64,000 nucleotides of DNA from NCBI GenBank assembly GCA_934095825.1, contig CAKOKQ010000004.1, positions 1-64,000 on the forward strand, in the 5' to 3' direction. The notes under the pieces were generated by a model. The model was not told the DNA's origin and searched no databases. It saw only the letters and a list, made by a program, of their open reading frames with translations. How positions within the stretch are numbered: the stretch's first letter is position 1; each line of letters starts with the position of its first letter. A program made the position numbers and the translations under genes. This document shows, piece after piece, positions 9,201 to 17,194 of the stretch. Origin of the DNA: an uncultured Bacilli bacterium. GTDB taxonomy: Bacteria; Bacillota_I; Bacilli_A; RF39; UBA660.

Positions 9201-10106
9201 ATGATTAAGACTTTGTCATTAGGTCAAGCAAATTATGATATATATGTAAATGTTTCTGAGTATCCTAAAGAAGGAACTAAGGATAGATTTATTAATAAGA
9301 TAGGTTGTGGGGGCGGAACGGCTTGCAATGTTTCTTATATGTTAGCAAAGTGGGGTGTTTCATCAACTTTTGCTGGCGTTGTTGGTAATGATGTTTATGG
9401 AACCAGAGTTCGTAAAGAATTAGAAACCGCGGGTGTTGATACAAGATATATTGAGACTTCCTATGAAAAAGATACGGTATTATCATTTGTATTAGTAGAT
9501 AGTAAAAACAAGATACCAACTTCTTTTGATGTTGCTGATGAGTTTGTGAAGCTAAAAAAATTCGATTTTGATTTTCAACCAGATTTAATTATTTTAGATG
9601 GTAATGATACTTATGCTTCTAAATCAACGGTAGAAAGATTTCCTAAAGCTGTTACCATTCTTCGAGCAACGCGCTTTAACCAAGATATCGCTAATTTGGC
9701 TTTAAAAGTAAATTACTTAGTTTGTTCCATGGATTTTGTCAGTGGACACTTAAAAATGCCAATTGATAGTGCTAATGTTCAAAGTTTAGTTAATGCTTAT
9801 ACGGAACTTAGAGACCGCTATGAACATCAAAATATTATTATTACACTAGGAAATAATGGCGCTATGTATATGGTGGATAATCAAATAAAAATTTCACCTG
9901 CTTTAAAGATTGATGTTGTTGATACATCGGGTTGCGGGGACATATTTACAGGTGCATTTAGTTACGGAATTGCCAGTAGTTTTGCTTTAGAAAAAGCTAT
10001 AAAGTACGGCAATATTGCAGCGGGTCTTGCCACAAGAACTATTGGTGGTAGATTATCTATTCCTAAACTTGATGAGGTAAACAAAATTTATGAGAAAAAT
10101 AATTGA
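9201..10106 (+). CDS. PfkB-family carbohydrate kinase
   Basis: Cytosolic ATP-dependent sugar or nucleoside kinase of the ribokinase superfamily, 301 residues. The N-terminal signature IGCGGGTACNVSYMLAKWG (about 34-52) and the C-terminal DTSGCGDIFTGAF (about 243-255) are clear; the Asp in GCGD is the catalytic base, with Cys replacing the usual Ala of GAGD. The substrate cannot be read from sequence. A TATAAT at 9162-9167 probably promotes it. Its end overlaps the start of the Smr gene by 17 bp, so the two are translationally coupled. Confidence 0.85.
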   Translation: MIKTLSLGQANYDIYVNVSEYPKEGTKDRFINKIGCGGGTACNVSYMLAKWGVSSTFAGVVGNDVYGTRVRKELETAGVDTRYIETSYEKDTVLSFVLVDSKNKIPTSFDVADEFVKLKKFDFDFQPDLIILDGNDTYASKSTVERFPKAVTILRATRFNQDIANLALKVNYLVCSMDFVSGHLKMPIDSANVQSLVNAYTELRDRYEHQNIIITLGNNGAMYMVDNQIKISPALKIDVVDTSGCGDIFTGAFSYGIASSFALEKAIKYGNIAAGLATRTIGGRLSIPKLDEVNKIYEKNN

Positions 10107-10359
10107 TCCTTTTACTGATTATCTTCCCCATCTTGATTTACATGGGGAGACTACAGCTACCATTGTGTATTTGGTTGAATCATTCATTAGAGATAATGTT
10201 AAATTAAAAAACGCTAAAGTAGTCATTATTCATGGTAAAGGTAGTGGAGCTTTAAGAAGCAAAACCCATGAATTGTTAAAAAGAAATAAAAGGGTTAATA
10301 AATATTATATTGATGGTTTAAATGATGGTCAAACCATTGTAGAGTTACAGATAAAATAA
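10090..10359 (+). CDS. Small Smr-domain protein
   Basis: An 89-residue protein made almost wholly of an Smr domain, with LDLHGETT (about 15-22) and the VIIHGKGSGALR motif (about 45-56). Smr domains occur at the C-terminus of MutS2 and are nucleases acting on DNA or, in some proteins, RNA. Here it stands alone, without MutS ATPase parts. It overlaps the sugar-kinase gene by 17 bp and is followed by a terminator, so the pair is a closed operon. Confidence 0.85.
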   Translation: MRKIIDPFTDYLPHLDLHGETTATIVYLVESFIRDNVKLKNAKVVIIHGKGSGALRSKTHELLKRNKRVNKYYIDGLNDGQTIVELQIK

Positions 10360-10369
10360 AAATAGTAAT

Positions 10370-10400
10370 AGTAAGTAGGAAAAGTTCTACTTACTTTTTT
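10370..10400 (+). terminator. Rho-independent terminator
   Basis: GTAAGTAG (10371-10378), loop GAAAAGTT, CTACTTAC (10387-10394) and six T; a perfect stem closing the sugar kinase-Smr operon. Confidence 0.9.
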
Positions 10401-10410
10401 AAAATAAAGC

Positions 10411-10439
10411 TTGCAATTTTAGGGAAAATAGACTATATA
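10411..10439 (+). promoter_or_regulatory. Strong promoter with a long untranslated leader
   Basis: TTGCAA (10411-10416), a 17-bp spacer and TATATA (10434-10439). The next gene starts about 240 bp later. The stretch between has no convincing reading frame, so the promoter makes a long leader or a separate small RNA. Confidence 0.5.
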
Positions 10440-10635
10440 TAATAATGAAATAACTAATATGAATTATGATGTTTATAAGATATGAATTGTTGTAATTTTA
10501 AGCTAAATGATTTCACTTCAGGTATTGATGTGTTAATTTTTAAAAACAAATTTAGATAAATTACAGGATTATAAATTTTTAGAAGAAACTGCTGAACAAA
10601 AATATCTATGACGATTAATGATAGATAAAAATGGG

Positions 10636-10664
10636 TAGACAAAGTAGACTTCTTAATGTAAAAT
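10636..10664 (+). promoter_or_regulatory. Proximal promoter of the membrane-anchored regulator
   Basis: TAGACA (10636-10641), a 17-bp spacer and TAAAAT (10659-10664), 21 bp before the start codon. Confidence 0.45.
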
Positions 10665-10685
10665 TTAAGTTGTGAGGCATAAGGT

Positions 10686-11429
10686 ATGGAAAACGAAGAA
10701 AAATTAATGGGTTCAAAGATAAAAAAACTAAGAAAAGACTCCAAAATGAATCAAGAAGAACTAGCAAGTAAGCTAGGGATTTCGAGAAGTTATTATTCAA
10801 AAATAGAAAACGACCAAAGAGGGTTATCAATAGAAATAATGCAAAGAGTATGTAAAGTGTTTAATATTTCTATGGATGAGTTTTTTGGCACTTTAGAAGA
10901 AAAAGATGATTTTTTAGAAACAGAAGCTAATAAACTAAATAAAAAAGTATTTAGATTTCGGTTAATAAATTTTATAATGATAATTTTAACTGGCTTATTT
11001 ATTTTATTTGGCATATATTTTTTTAATAATTTTAACAAAATTAAAGTTTATATTTTAAATGGGGATAGCAATACTTTTACATATACTAATGGCATTTTTG
11101 TAGAATCTCGGGAGAAGTTTATATTAGAAAATGGTACTTTTAATATTAAAGACAATAGAATAAAGGAAGCTGATATTGTTAAAGTGGAGTTTAAAATCGA
11201 TGATGATGTTATTAAAGAACAAAATAGTTTTTTTACGGGAATAGATGTTGAAGATTACAGCTATGATGAATTATTTACCAAAAAGGGGTATAAGAATAGT
11301 AAATTTAGTGTTGATATAACTTATAAATTAGATGATAAAGAATACAAAGAGACCATTATAATTGATAAAGATTTAACGATAAGTAATAATAAATTGATAT
11401 ATCCTAAGGGAGAAACTAAAGAAAAGTAA
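10686..11429 (+). CDS. Membrane-anchored XRE-family regulator
   Basis: A 247-residue protein with an N-terminal Cro/C1-type helix-turn-helix (residues 10-66; KIKKLRKDSKMNQEELASKLG and ISRSYYSKIE), a short linker, one transmembrane segment (about 98-116; INFIMIILTGLFILFGIYFF) and an extracytoplasmic region of about 130 residues that I do not recognise. The layout fits a one-component sensor that binds DNA while tethered to the membrane. It lies alone between terminator-like structures, directly upstream of sigG. Targets are unknown. Confidence 0.8.
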   Translation: MENEEKLMGSKIKKLRKDSKMNQEELASKLGISRSYYSKIENDQRGLSIEIMQRVCKVFNISMDEFFGTLEEKDDFLETEANKLNKKVFRFRLINFIMIILTGLFILFGIYFFNNFNKIKVYILNGDSNTFTYTNGIFVESREKFILENGTFNIKDNRIKEADIVKVEFKIDDDVIKEQNSFFTGIDVEDYSYDELFTKKGYKNSKFSVDITYKLDDKEYKETIIIDKDLTISNNKLIYPKGETKEK

Positions 11430-11554
11430 TTAGTATCTCTTTTAAAGCATTTTACTTTTTTGGAAAGTTATAGCAACTTTTAGTAAAATTGATGCGAGTA
11501 AAACAGTAAAATATAAGCTTAGATGGCTTTTTTTCTTTCTTTTTTTGCATTCTG

Positions 11555-11584
11555 TGTATAAAACATTAGTAAAATTTCCATAAT
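11555..11584 (+). promoter_or_regulatory. Forespore (sigma-G/F type) promoter of sigG
   Basis: TGTATA (11555-11560), 18 bp and CATAAT (11579-11584). It resembles the forespore consensus (TGAATA and CATACTA), as expected for autoregulated sigG. Confidence 0.5.
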
Positions 11585-11600
11585 TTGGTTAGGTGATGTT

Positions 11601-12374
11601 ATGGGAAGATATAAAGTAGATATTGCAGGTATTAAAACGAGTAGTTTAAAAACACTAACTAATGAAGAAATGAGAGAATTATTTATTAAAATGCACGATG
11701 GTGATACCTTGTGCAAAGATACTTTAGTAAATGGTAATTTACGCTTAGTATTATCTATTGTCCAACGATTTGATAAAAGTAAGTATAATGTTGATGATTT
11801 ATTCCAGATTGGTTGTGTTGGTCTTATTAAAGCTGTGGATAATTTTGATATTAATTATAACTGTTTGTTTTCAACTTATGCGGTGCCACTTATTATGGGC
11901 GAGATTAGAAGATATATTAGAGATAACACATCAGTACGAATTAGTAGGGGGATTAAAGATAATGCTTATCGGATTTTAAAATTTAAAGAAGAGTATTTAA
12001 AAGAGCATGATAAAGAGCCATCATGGGAAGAAATAGGCGAGGCTTTAGGACTTAGTTTATACGATATAAAAGGAGCCATGGATTCTTTAGTAGCGCCAGT
12101 AAGTATTTTTGAACCTATCTATAGTGATGGGGGCGATACGATTTATTTATGCGATAAACTAGCCGATAAAAGTCTAGATAAAGATAAAGACATGCTCTTA
12201 ACCCTTAGAAAAGCCCTAACTACTTTAAAACAAAGAGAACAGATAATTTTAGAAGACAGATATATTATGGGTAAGACGCAAGAAGAGATAGCAGCTACCC
12301 TAAATATTAGTCAAGCCCAAGTTTCTAGAATAGAAAAAAGTGCGATAAGCACTCTTCGTCATATTATTAAATAA
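11601..12374 (+). CDS. sigG: Forespore sporulation sigma factor SigG
   Basis: Late forespore sigma factor, 257 residues. The N-terminus (MGRYKVDIAGIKTSSLKTL) is diagnostic: SigG begins with the same K-V-x-I-x-G-x-x-T-S pattern, which SigF lacks. Region 2 (VNGNLRLVLSIVQRF, DDLFQIGCVGLIKAVDNFD, STYAVPLIMGEIRRYIRDN) and region 4 (KTQEEIAATLNISQAQVSRIEKSA, near the C-terminus) are intact. A forespore-type promoter precedes it. ylmC follows on the same strand, as in Bacillus (sigG then ylmA, ylmC), but a convergent membrane-protein gene sits between them. Confidence 0.92.
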   Translation: MGRYKVDIAGIKTSSLKTLTNEEMRELFIKMHDGDTLCKDTLVNGNLRLVLSIVQRFDKSKYNVDDLFQIGCVGLIKAVDNFDINYNCLFSTYAVPLIMGEIRRYIRDNTSVRISRGIKDNAYRILKFKEEYLKEHDKEPSWEEIGEALGLSLYDIKGAMDSLVAPVSIFEPIYSDGGDTIYLCDKLADKSLDKDKDMLLTLRKALTTLKQREQIILEDRYIMGKTQEEIAATLNISQAQVSRIEKSAISTLRHIIK

Positions 12375-12761
12375 TTATTTCATTTTTTTATTTATCTCAT
12401 TTAGATTTAGATAAATTTTATAAATAACCATTAAGCCTTCAAAAACCATTCTTAAAATAATATTTCCTAAGACTAAAAGTAAAAGGAATAATAAGAAGGA
12501 AGTACCAATGTAACCAAAAGCAGTAATAGTTAAATATAGACTACAAAAGATATAAGTAATCTTTAAAATAGGTTCCATAAAGAACTTGTTAAAATGCAAA
12601 AAATCAAATAACTTCTTTAAAGGATTACTATAGCTATCTTTGTTGCGTTTATCCATAAAAACAGTATAAATAATAATGGTTGCTGCAATGGCAATAATAA
12701 ATGCTACTAGTTTAAAAGTATAATAGCCACCAACACTTGTTTTATAAGCATAATCGTACAT
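12375..12761 (-). CDS. Membrane protein, DUF4282-like
   Basis: A 128-residue protein with an N-terminal membrane segment (about 13-33) and a C-terminal unit of two more. The unit starts LFDFLHFNKFFMEPILKITY and ends RMVFEGLMVIYKIYLNLNEI, which resembles the DUF4282 pattern. The ATG at 12761 is chosen because AAAGGA lies eight bases before it; an upstream in-frame ATG at 12812 has no ribosome site. It converges on sigG with no gap. Function unknown. Confidence 0.7.
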   Translation of the reverse strand: MYDYAYKTSVGGYYTFKLVAFIIAIAATIIIYTVFMDKRNKDSYSNPLKKLFDFLHFNKFFMEPILKITYIFCSLYLTITAFGYIGTSFLLFLLLLVLGNIILRMVFEGLMVIYKIYLNLNEINKKMK

Positions 12762-12833
12762 ATTAATCGTCCTTTCTATAGATATTTTAGCAAAAAATAG
12801 ATAACTCTTCAATATAATTAAATAGGTGATATA

Positions 12834-13064
12834 ATGCGTTTATCAGATTTACAGACTAAAGATATCGTAAATATTAATGATGGTAAAAGAATAGGAAGAA
12901 TAATTGATGCTGTTATAAATGAAGCGGGGGTTATTGAATATTTAAGTATTGAAAAAAGAGGAAGCCTAAATAACTTGTTTAATAAAGATAATGAAACGAC
13001 TATTACTTTTAAACAAATAAAAAGAATCGGGGAAGATGTTATTTTAGTTGATATTATGATATAA
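12834..13064 (+). CDS. ylmC: YlmC/YmxH-type PRC-barrel sporulation protein
   Basis: A 76-residue PRC-barrel protein (MRLSDLQTKDIVNINDGKRIG, then IEYLSIEKRG and IKRIGEDVILVDI). The YlmC/YmxH family is found mainly in spore formers. The position downstream of sigG matches Bacillus. AGGTGATATAATG gives the ribosome site. The lspA-rluD genes follow after 15 bp, so all three may share a transcript. Confidence 0.82.
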   Translation: MRLSDLQTKDIVNINDGKRIGRIIDAVINEAGVIEYLSIEKRGSLNNLFNKDNETTITFKQIKRIGEDVILVDIMI

Positions 13065-13079
13065 TAAGCAAGTGATGTT

Positions 13080-13520
13080 ATGAAAACCAGTATTATAATA
13101 ACTATTTTAATAGCTTTATTAGACCAGATTATTAAGCTTTTAATTGATAAAAAAGTATTATTTATAGAAATAATACCCCAATTATTTAATATACATAAAG
13201 TTTATAATTATGGAGTAGCTTTTAGCTTTTTAGAAAATAAAAGATATTTGATTTTATTATTTAGTACTATATTAATATATTTTTTATTTAATTTAAGAAA
13301 AGATTTACCAAAGGCTAAAAAGTATGATATATTATTCGGAGTAATCTTAGGGGGAATACTAGGTAATTTAATAGATAGAGTGTTTAGAGGTTATGTTATT
13401 GATTATTTAGAAACTTTTATCTTGAGGATAAGTTTTCCAATCTTTAACTTAGCAGATATTTGTATTACTTTAGGAATAATATTAATGATTTTAATGATTA
13501 CTGGGGGGCAGAAGAAATGA
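13080..13520 (+). CDS. lspA: Lipoprotein signal peptidase
   Basis: Inner-membrane aspartyl protease that removes signal peptides from prolipoproteins after lipidation. The 146 residues have four membrane segments and the family motifs: ALLDQIIKLLID (N-terminal), VYNYGVAFSF, GGILGNLIDRVFRGYVIDYLE with the first catalytic Asp, and FNLADICITLG with the second. The TGA stop overlaps the rluD start (ATGA). Lipobox proteins in this window (47.1 and 62.9 kb) are possible substrates. Confidence 0.93.
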   Translation: MKTSIIITILIALLDQIIKLLIDKKVLFIEIIPQLFNIHKVYNYGVAFSFLENKRYLILLFSTILIYFLFNLRKDLPKAKKYDILFGVILGGILGNLIDRVFRGYVIDYLETFILRISFPIFNLADICITLGIILMILMITGGQKK

Positions 13521-14422
13521 TAGTAGATATAAATGATGTAAGAGTAGATAAGTATATTGCCGATAATACGGATTATTCAAGAAACTTGATTTTAAATTTA
13601 ATTAAAAATGGGGATATTTTAGTAAATGGTAGCAAGATAAAACCTAGTTATAAAGTAAAATGTGGGGATGAAATTACCATTAATAGTGTTAAAACGGATA
13701 CCGAAGATATTACCCCTTGGGATTATCCTTTAGATATTGTCTATGAAGATGATGATATTATTATTGTTAATAAACCAAGTGGAATGGTCGTTCACGCTGG
13801 AAATGGTAATAAAGATCATACCCTAGTTAATGCCTTAAAAAGTTATACCGATAAATTATCGGATATTAATGGTGTTGAAAGGCTAGGAATAGTTCATCGC
13901 ATTGATAAAGATACATCAGGACTTATTATAGTTGCTAAGACTAATAAAGCTCATGAAATACTAGGACAATATTTTAAAGAACATAGTATTAAAAGAGAGT
14001 ATATTGCCCTTTTATGTGGAATATTTCCCCATGATACAGCCACCATTGAGGCACCGATTGGAAGAGATGAAAAGAATCGCTTAAGAATGACTGTAACTCC
14101 CAATAACAGTAAAAGAGCAGTTACCCATTTAGAAGTATTAAAAAGATATAAAGCAGGGTTTACTTTAGTTAAAGCAAGATTAGAAACCGGAAGAACCCAC
14201 CAGATAAGGGTGCATACTAAGTATATTGGCTATCCCGTTTATAATGATCCTGTGTATGCAAATAAAAGTATTGGTGATTTTGGACAATTTCTCCATTCTT
14301 ATAGTATGGAGTTTATTCACCCTATAACTAAAGAAAAAATGTATTTTAAAAGAGATGTTCCTAAGTATTTTCAAGACTTTTTAGATAAGTTAGATAGTGA
14401 AGAAGAAGCAGGAGAAAACTAA
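13517..14422 (+). CDS. rluD: RluD-family 23S rRNA pseudouridine synthase
   Basis: Isomerises uridine to pseudouridine in large-subunit rRNA. The 301 residues begin with an S4 RNA-binding domain (1-65; VRVDKYIADNTDYSRNLILNLI) followed by the catalytic domain with GIVHRIDKDTSGL, the catalytic Asp being in HRIDKDT (about 133). GRTHQIRVHTKYIGYPV is also typical. The ATG at 13517 overlaps the lspA stop and has GGGGGG upstream. The lspA-rluD order matches lspA-ylyB of Bacillus, so the exact counterpart is probably YlyB. Confidence 0.9.
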   Translation: MIVDINDVRVDKYIADNTDYSRNLILNLIKNGDILVNGSKIKPSYKVKCGDEITINSVKTDTEDITPWDYPLDIVYEDDDIIIVNKPSGMVVHAGNGNKDHTLVNALKSYTDKLSDINGVERLGIVHRIDKDTSGLIIVAKTNKAHEILGQYFKEHSIKREYIALLCGIFPHDTATIEAPIGRDEKNRLRMTVTPNNSKRAVTHLEVLKRYKAGFTLVKARLETGRTHQIRVHTKYIGYPVYNDPVYANKSIGDFGQFLHSYSMEFIHPITKEKMYFKRDVPKYFQDFLDKLDSEEEAGEN

Positions 14423-14429
14423 AGATTAA

Positions 14430-14753
14430 TTATAACTTAAAAGTTAAAAGATATAAAAAATAAAGATTAAATAGAAGATAAGGAATACTTAAATAAAAAT
14501 ATTTCCTATTAACTTTCTTTAATTCAATAGATAAACAAGCGTTATTTAAAAGATAAAAAGTGCTAAAGAGTAGTGATAAATAATAATCATTAAAGTAATA
14601 ATAAAATAATAAAATGCTAACTAATATAATAGAGTTACTTAAGATAAAATAAGTAGTATCATTAGTGAATTTATTATGATAGAAAATAGAAATTAAAGAA
14701 AAGTTAAGTAAGGCAAATGAAATGATAAATAAGATAATAGTAATAGTGGTCAT
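14430..14753 (-). CDS. Unknown small membrane protein
   Basis: A 107-residue protein with four predicted membrane helices and almost no soluble part (starts MTTITIILFIISFALLNF). The ATG at 14753 is preceded by AAAGGAG. A longer frame starting at 14849 would overlap the next gene and lacks a ribosome site. It is divergent from the rhomboid gene and convergent with rluD. No family recognised. Confidence 0.6.
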   Translation of the reverse strand: MTTITIILFIISFALLNFSLISIFYHNKFTNDTTYFILSNSIILVSILLFYYYFNDYYLSLLFSTFYLLNNACLSIELKKVNRKYFYLSIPYLLFNLYFLYLLTFKL

Positions 14754-14808
14754 AAATACTCCTTTACTAATTATATGAAGTATAATAAAATAATAGAAGG
14801 TGGTAAAA

Positions 14809-15933
14809 ATGAGTTCGATTAGTATGGATAAAAAAGATGAAATTGTCATGAAATTAGTACATTTCTTAGTTACTAAAGAAAACTATACCCCGATAGTAGT
14901 TAATGGTGTAAGAAATGAAGTGTGGTTAGAAAATGTTGAAGGACCATATAAGATAATAAGAATTAATTCTAACTATATACATAATAAAGAACAATTTAAT
15001 TTTGATATATATAAAACAAATAATGTGGCAAAACAAATAAAGAAAAAGACTTTATCTTGGAGGATGAATGTTTTAAATATTTTCTTAGATTTAAATGATA
15101 GTGTTAAGTTAAATAGTGTTAATTATATTGATAATATAAAGGTAAATGATACAGAGGATTTAGTCCATAATGAAACGGTAGTAGAAGCTTTTCCTAATAT
15201 TGAAAAAGATATTATTAATACAGATAATGATGTTGATTTAATAGTTAATGTTACAAATGATATTAATAGCAAGACTGCTAAAGAAAATAGAAAATATGAA
15301 GAAGTATTTAAGCCTAAAAAAATTGTGATTACTTATGCTTTAATGGCTCTTTGTACTTTAATTTATATTTTACAAATATTCTTTCCTAGTTTAACGGCTT
15401 TGGGTGCTGTTAACGGTACTTTAGTAAAAAGTGGGCAAGTTTATAGACTAATTACTAGTATGTTTATGCACGGTTCTATCTGGCATTTATTATGTAATAT
15501 GTATTCTTTATATGTAATTGGTTGTGCTACTGAAAACTATTTTGGTAAGAAGAAATTTTTACTTATATATCTTGTAAGTGGTATTATTGGTTCAATGTTT
15601 TCTTGTATCTTTAATACCGGTTGGTCATTAGGAGCCAGTGGAGCTATATTTGGACTTATGGGGGCTTTGTGTTATTTTGGTTATTATTACCGATTATATA
15701 TGGGTAAAGCCTTATATAATGAAATTATCCCTGTTATTATTCTTAACTTAGCTTTAAGTTTAGTAGTATCTAATATCGATTTTTATGCTCATATTGGAGG
15801 CTTAATTGGTGGTGTTTTTATTACCATGGGTCTTGGCGTTAAAAATAAAACTGATAAACAAAGTAGTATTAATGGTTGGATAACATTTGGTATTCTATTT
15901 ATATTTACTCTTTATATGTTGTTTTTTAGATAA
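14809..15933 (+). CDS. Rhomboid-family intramembrane serine protease
   Basis: A 374-residue membrane protease. Residues 1-165 form a cytoplasmic N-terminal domain, as in YqgP of Bacillus. The rhomboid core follows with about six helices: MFMHGSIWHLLCNMYSLY, the catalytic Ser in SLGASGAIFGLMGA (about 280) and the catalytic His in FYAHIGGLIGG (about 328). One more helix closes the protein. The ATG at 14809 follows AGAAGGTGG. Substrates are unknown; YqgP acts in membrane-protein quality control. Confidence 0.9.
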   Translation: MSSISMDKKDEIVMKLVHFLVTKENYTPIVVNGVRNEVWLENVEGPYKIIRINSNYIHNKEQFNFDIYKTNNVAKQIKKKTLSWRMNVLNIFLDLNDSVKLNSVNYIDNIKVNDTEDLVHNETVVEAFPNIEKDIINTDNDVDLIVNVTNDINSKTAKENRKYEEVFKPKKIVITYALMALCTLIYILQIFFPSLTALGAVNGTLVKSGQVYRLITSMFMHGSIWHLLCNMYSLYVIGCATENYFGKKKFLLIYLVSGIIGSMFSCIFNTGWSLGASGAIFGLMGALCYFGYYYRLYMGKALYNEIIPVIILNLALSLVVSNIDFYAHIGGLIGGVFITMGLGVKNKTDKQSSINGWITFGILFIFTLYMLFFR

Positions 15934-15951
15934 AATAAGTTACTATAGATA

Positions 15952-15976
15952 AAATTGCTTTTTGAGCAATTTTTTT
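15952..15976 (+). terminator. Rho-independent terminator after the rhomboid gene
   Basis: AAATTGCT (15952-15959), loop TTTTG, AGCAATTT (15965-15972) and a run of T. Confidence 0.88.
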
Positions 15977-16035
15977 CGTCTATTTAACTGATCAAATATT
16001 ATATTGTGATAAGCATATTTTACAAAAAAAGATTG

Positions 16036-16064
16036 TTGATTTATGGCGTGAATAATGATAAGAT
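16036..16064 (+). promoter_or_regulatory. Promoter of the J-domain gene
   Basis: TTGATT (16036-16041), a 17-bp spacer and TAAGAT (16059-16064), 25 bp before the start codon. A sporulation-type reading (TGAATA then CATTAAG) is possible but weaker. Confidence 0.5.
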
Positions 16065-16089
16065 AAATTTCATTAAGTGAGGAATAAAA

Positions 16090-17154
16090 ATGAATCCATA
16101 TGAAATATTAGGCATTTCAAGCAATGCTACTGAGGAAGAAATAAAAACCGCTTTCCGAAAACTTGCTAAAGAAAATCACCCAGATTTACATTCTGATACA
16201 GAAAGAGAATTTTATGAAGCTAAGATGAAAAAGATAAATGAAGCTTATGCCATGGTGATGAAAAATATTAAAAATAAAAATACTCAAAATTCTAGTCAAA
16301 ATAGTGCTTCTAATGATAAATCATATAGTAATAGTAAAAGTAGAAAAAACAATGCCAATGATTATCAAAGCTGGGAATATTATTATAAAAGTCAAAGAGA
16401 GTATGAACCGCATAGATATGACAGATACCAAGAGAACAGTAATGGACAATATTCATATGGAACATATAAATTAAGTAAGCAAGAGACAGAAGTATTTAAA
16501 AAGATAATGGAAAATGCTAAAGTTACTAAAAATATTTTGGATACCATTAGTGAATATACAAAAATTTTAACTAATCGTTCAAATAGAATCATAATTAGAA
16601 TGCGTGAAGCATTACAGCAATATTATGATAAAGTTGAAAGATATATGTTTTATGCTGATAAGATAGATAAATTAACAAATGATGATTATACAAGAGTTTT
16701 GAAATTTATTAAAAGCGTTAGCAGTTTTGATGAAGCCTTTGCAACTTATCTGATATCTAGTTTTGCTAAGGTTTTAGATGAAGAAATGTTTCCAGTATTG
16801 AAATTTACCAATGAATACTTATGGCTAAAGGTAGACATATCAGTAATTAAGTTTGGAATAAATGGTTTTGGCAGTGCTTTGAAAATCTTGAATTTTGTTG
16901 AAGACAACTTAATGGGGTTTGCTAGCCGTAGTCAGTTGATGTATGATGCTAATCCAATATGTAAAAAATATGATAATAGTGATATGTATTTAAATTATTT
17001 GGCTAATCGCTTTTATATGAATTGTTTAATGGAATCAGCTGATTATGATATTTTTTCTGTCTTATCACGAAAAAATGCTTTTGATGATTTTATCAAAGAA
17101 GAGTCTTTAAAAGATAATAAAGATTTAAAGTTAAAAAGAATTAAAACTATCTAA
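16090..17154 (+). CDS. J-domain protein with unknown C-terminal part
   Basis: The first 65 residues are a J domain (NPYEILGISSNATEEEIKTA, with the essential HPD at about 36-38), so it should stimulate a DnaK-type chaperone. A low-complexity Asn/Ser/Tyr linker (70-120) leads to a helical domain of about 230 residues that I do not recognise. The zinc and CTD domains of true DnaJ are absent, so this is a class C co-chaperone of 354 residues. It is transcribed alone, convergent with the surface-protein gene that follows. Confidence 0.82.
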   Translation: MNPYEILGISSNATEEEIKTAFRKLAKENHPDLHSDTEREFYEAKMKKINEAYAMVMKNIKNKNTQNSSQNSASNDKSYSNSKSRKNNANDYQSWEYYYKSQREYEPHRYDRYQENSNGQYSYGTYKLSKQETEVFKKIMENAKVTKNILDTISEYTKILTNRSNRIIIRMREALQQYYDKVERYMFYADKIDKLTNDDYTRVLKFIKSVSSFDEAFATYLISSFAKVLDEEMFPVLKFTNEYLWLKVDISVIKFGINGFGSALKILNFVEDNLMGFASRSQLMYDANPICKKYDNSDMYLNYLANRFYMNCLMESADYDIFSVLSRKNAFDDFIKEESLKDNKDLKLKRIKTI

Positions 17155-17159
17155 AATTA

Positions 17160-17188
17160 AAAACTTGAGAGTTAATCCCAAGTTTTTT
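17160..17188. terminator. Bidirectional terminator
   Basis: AAAACTTG (17160-17167) pairs with CAAGTTTT (17179-17186), T-run on the plus strand and A-run on the left. It serves both the J-domain gene and the convergent surface-protein gene. Confidence 0.75.
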
Positions 17189-17194
17189 GGTTTA

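Noticed and set aside
12762..12812. Longer start for the DUF4282-like protein
   Set aside because: AAAGGA lies ahead of the ATG at 12761, and none is found before the upstream ATG.
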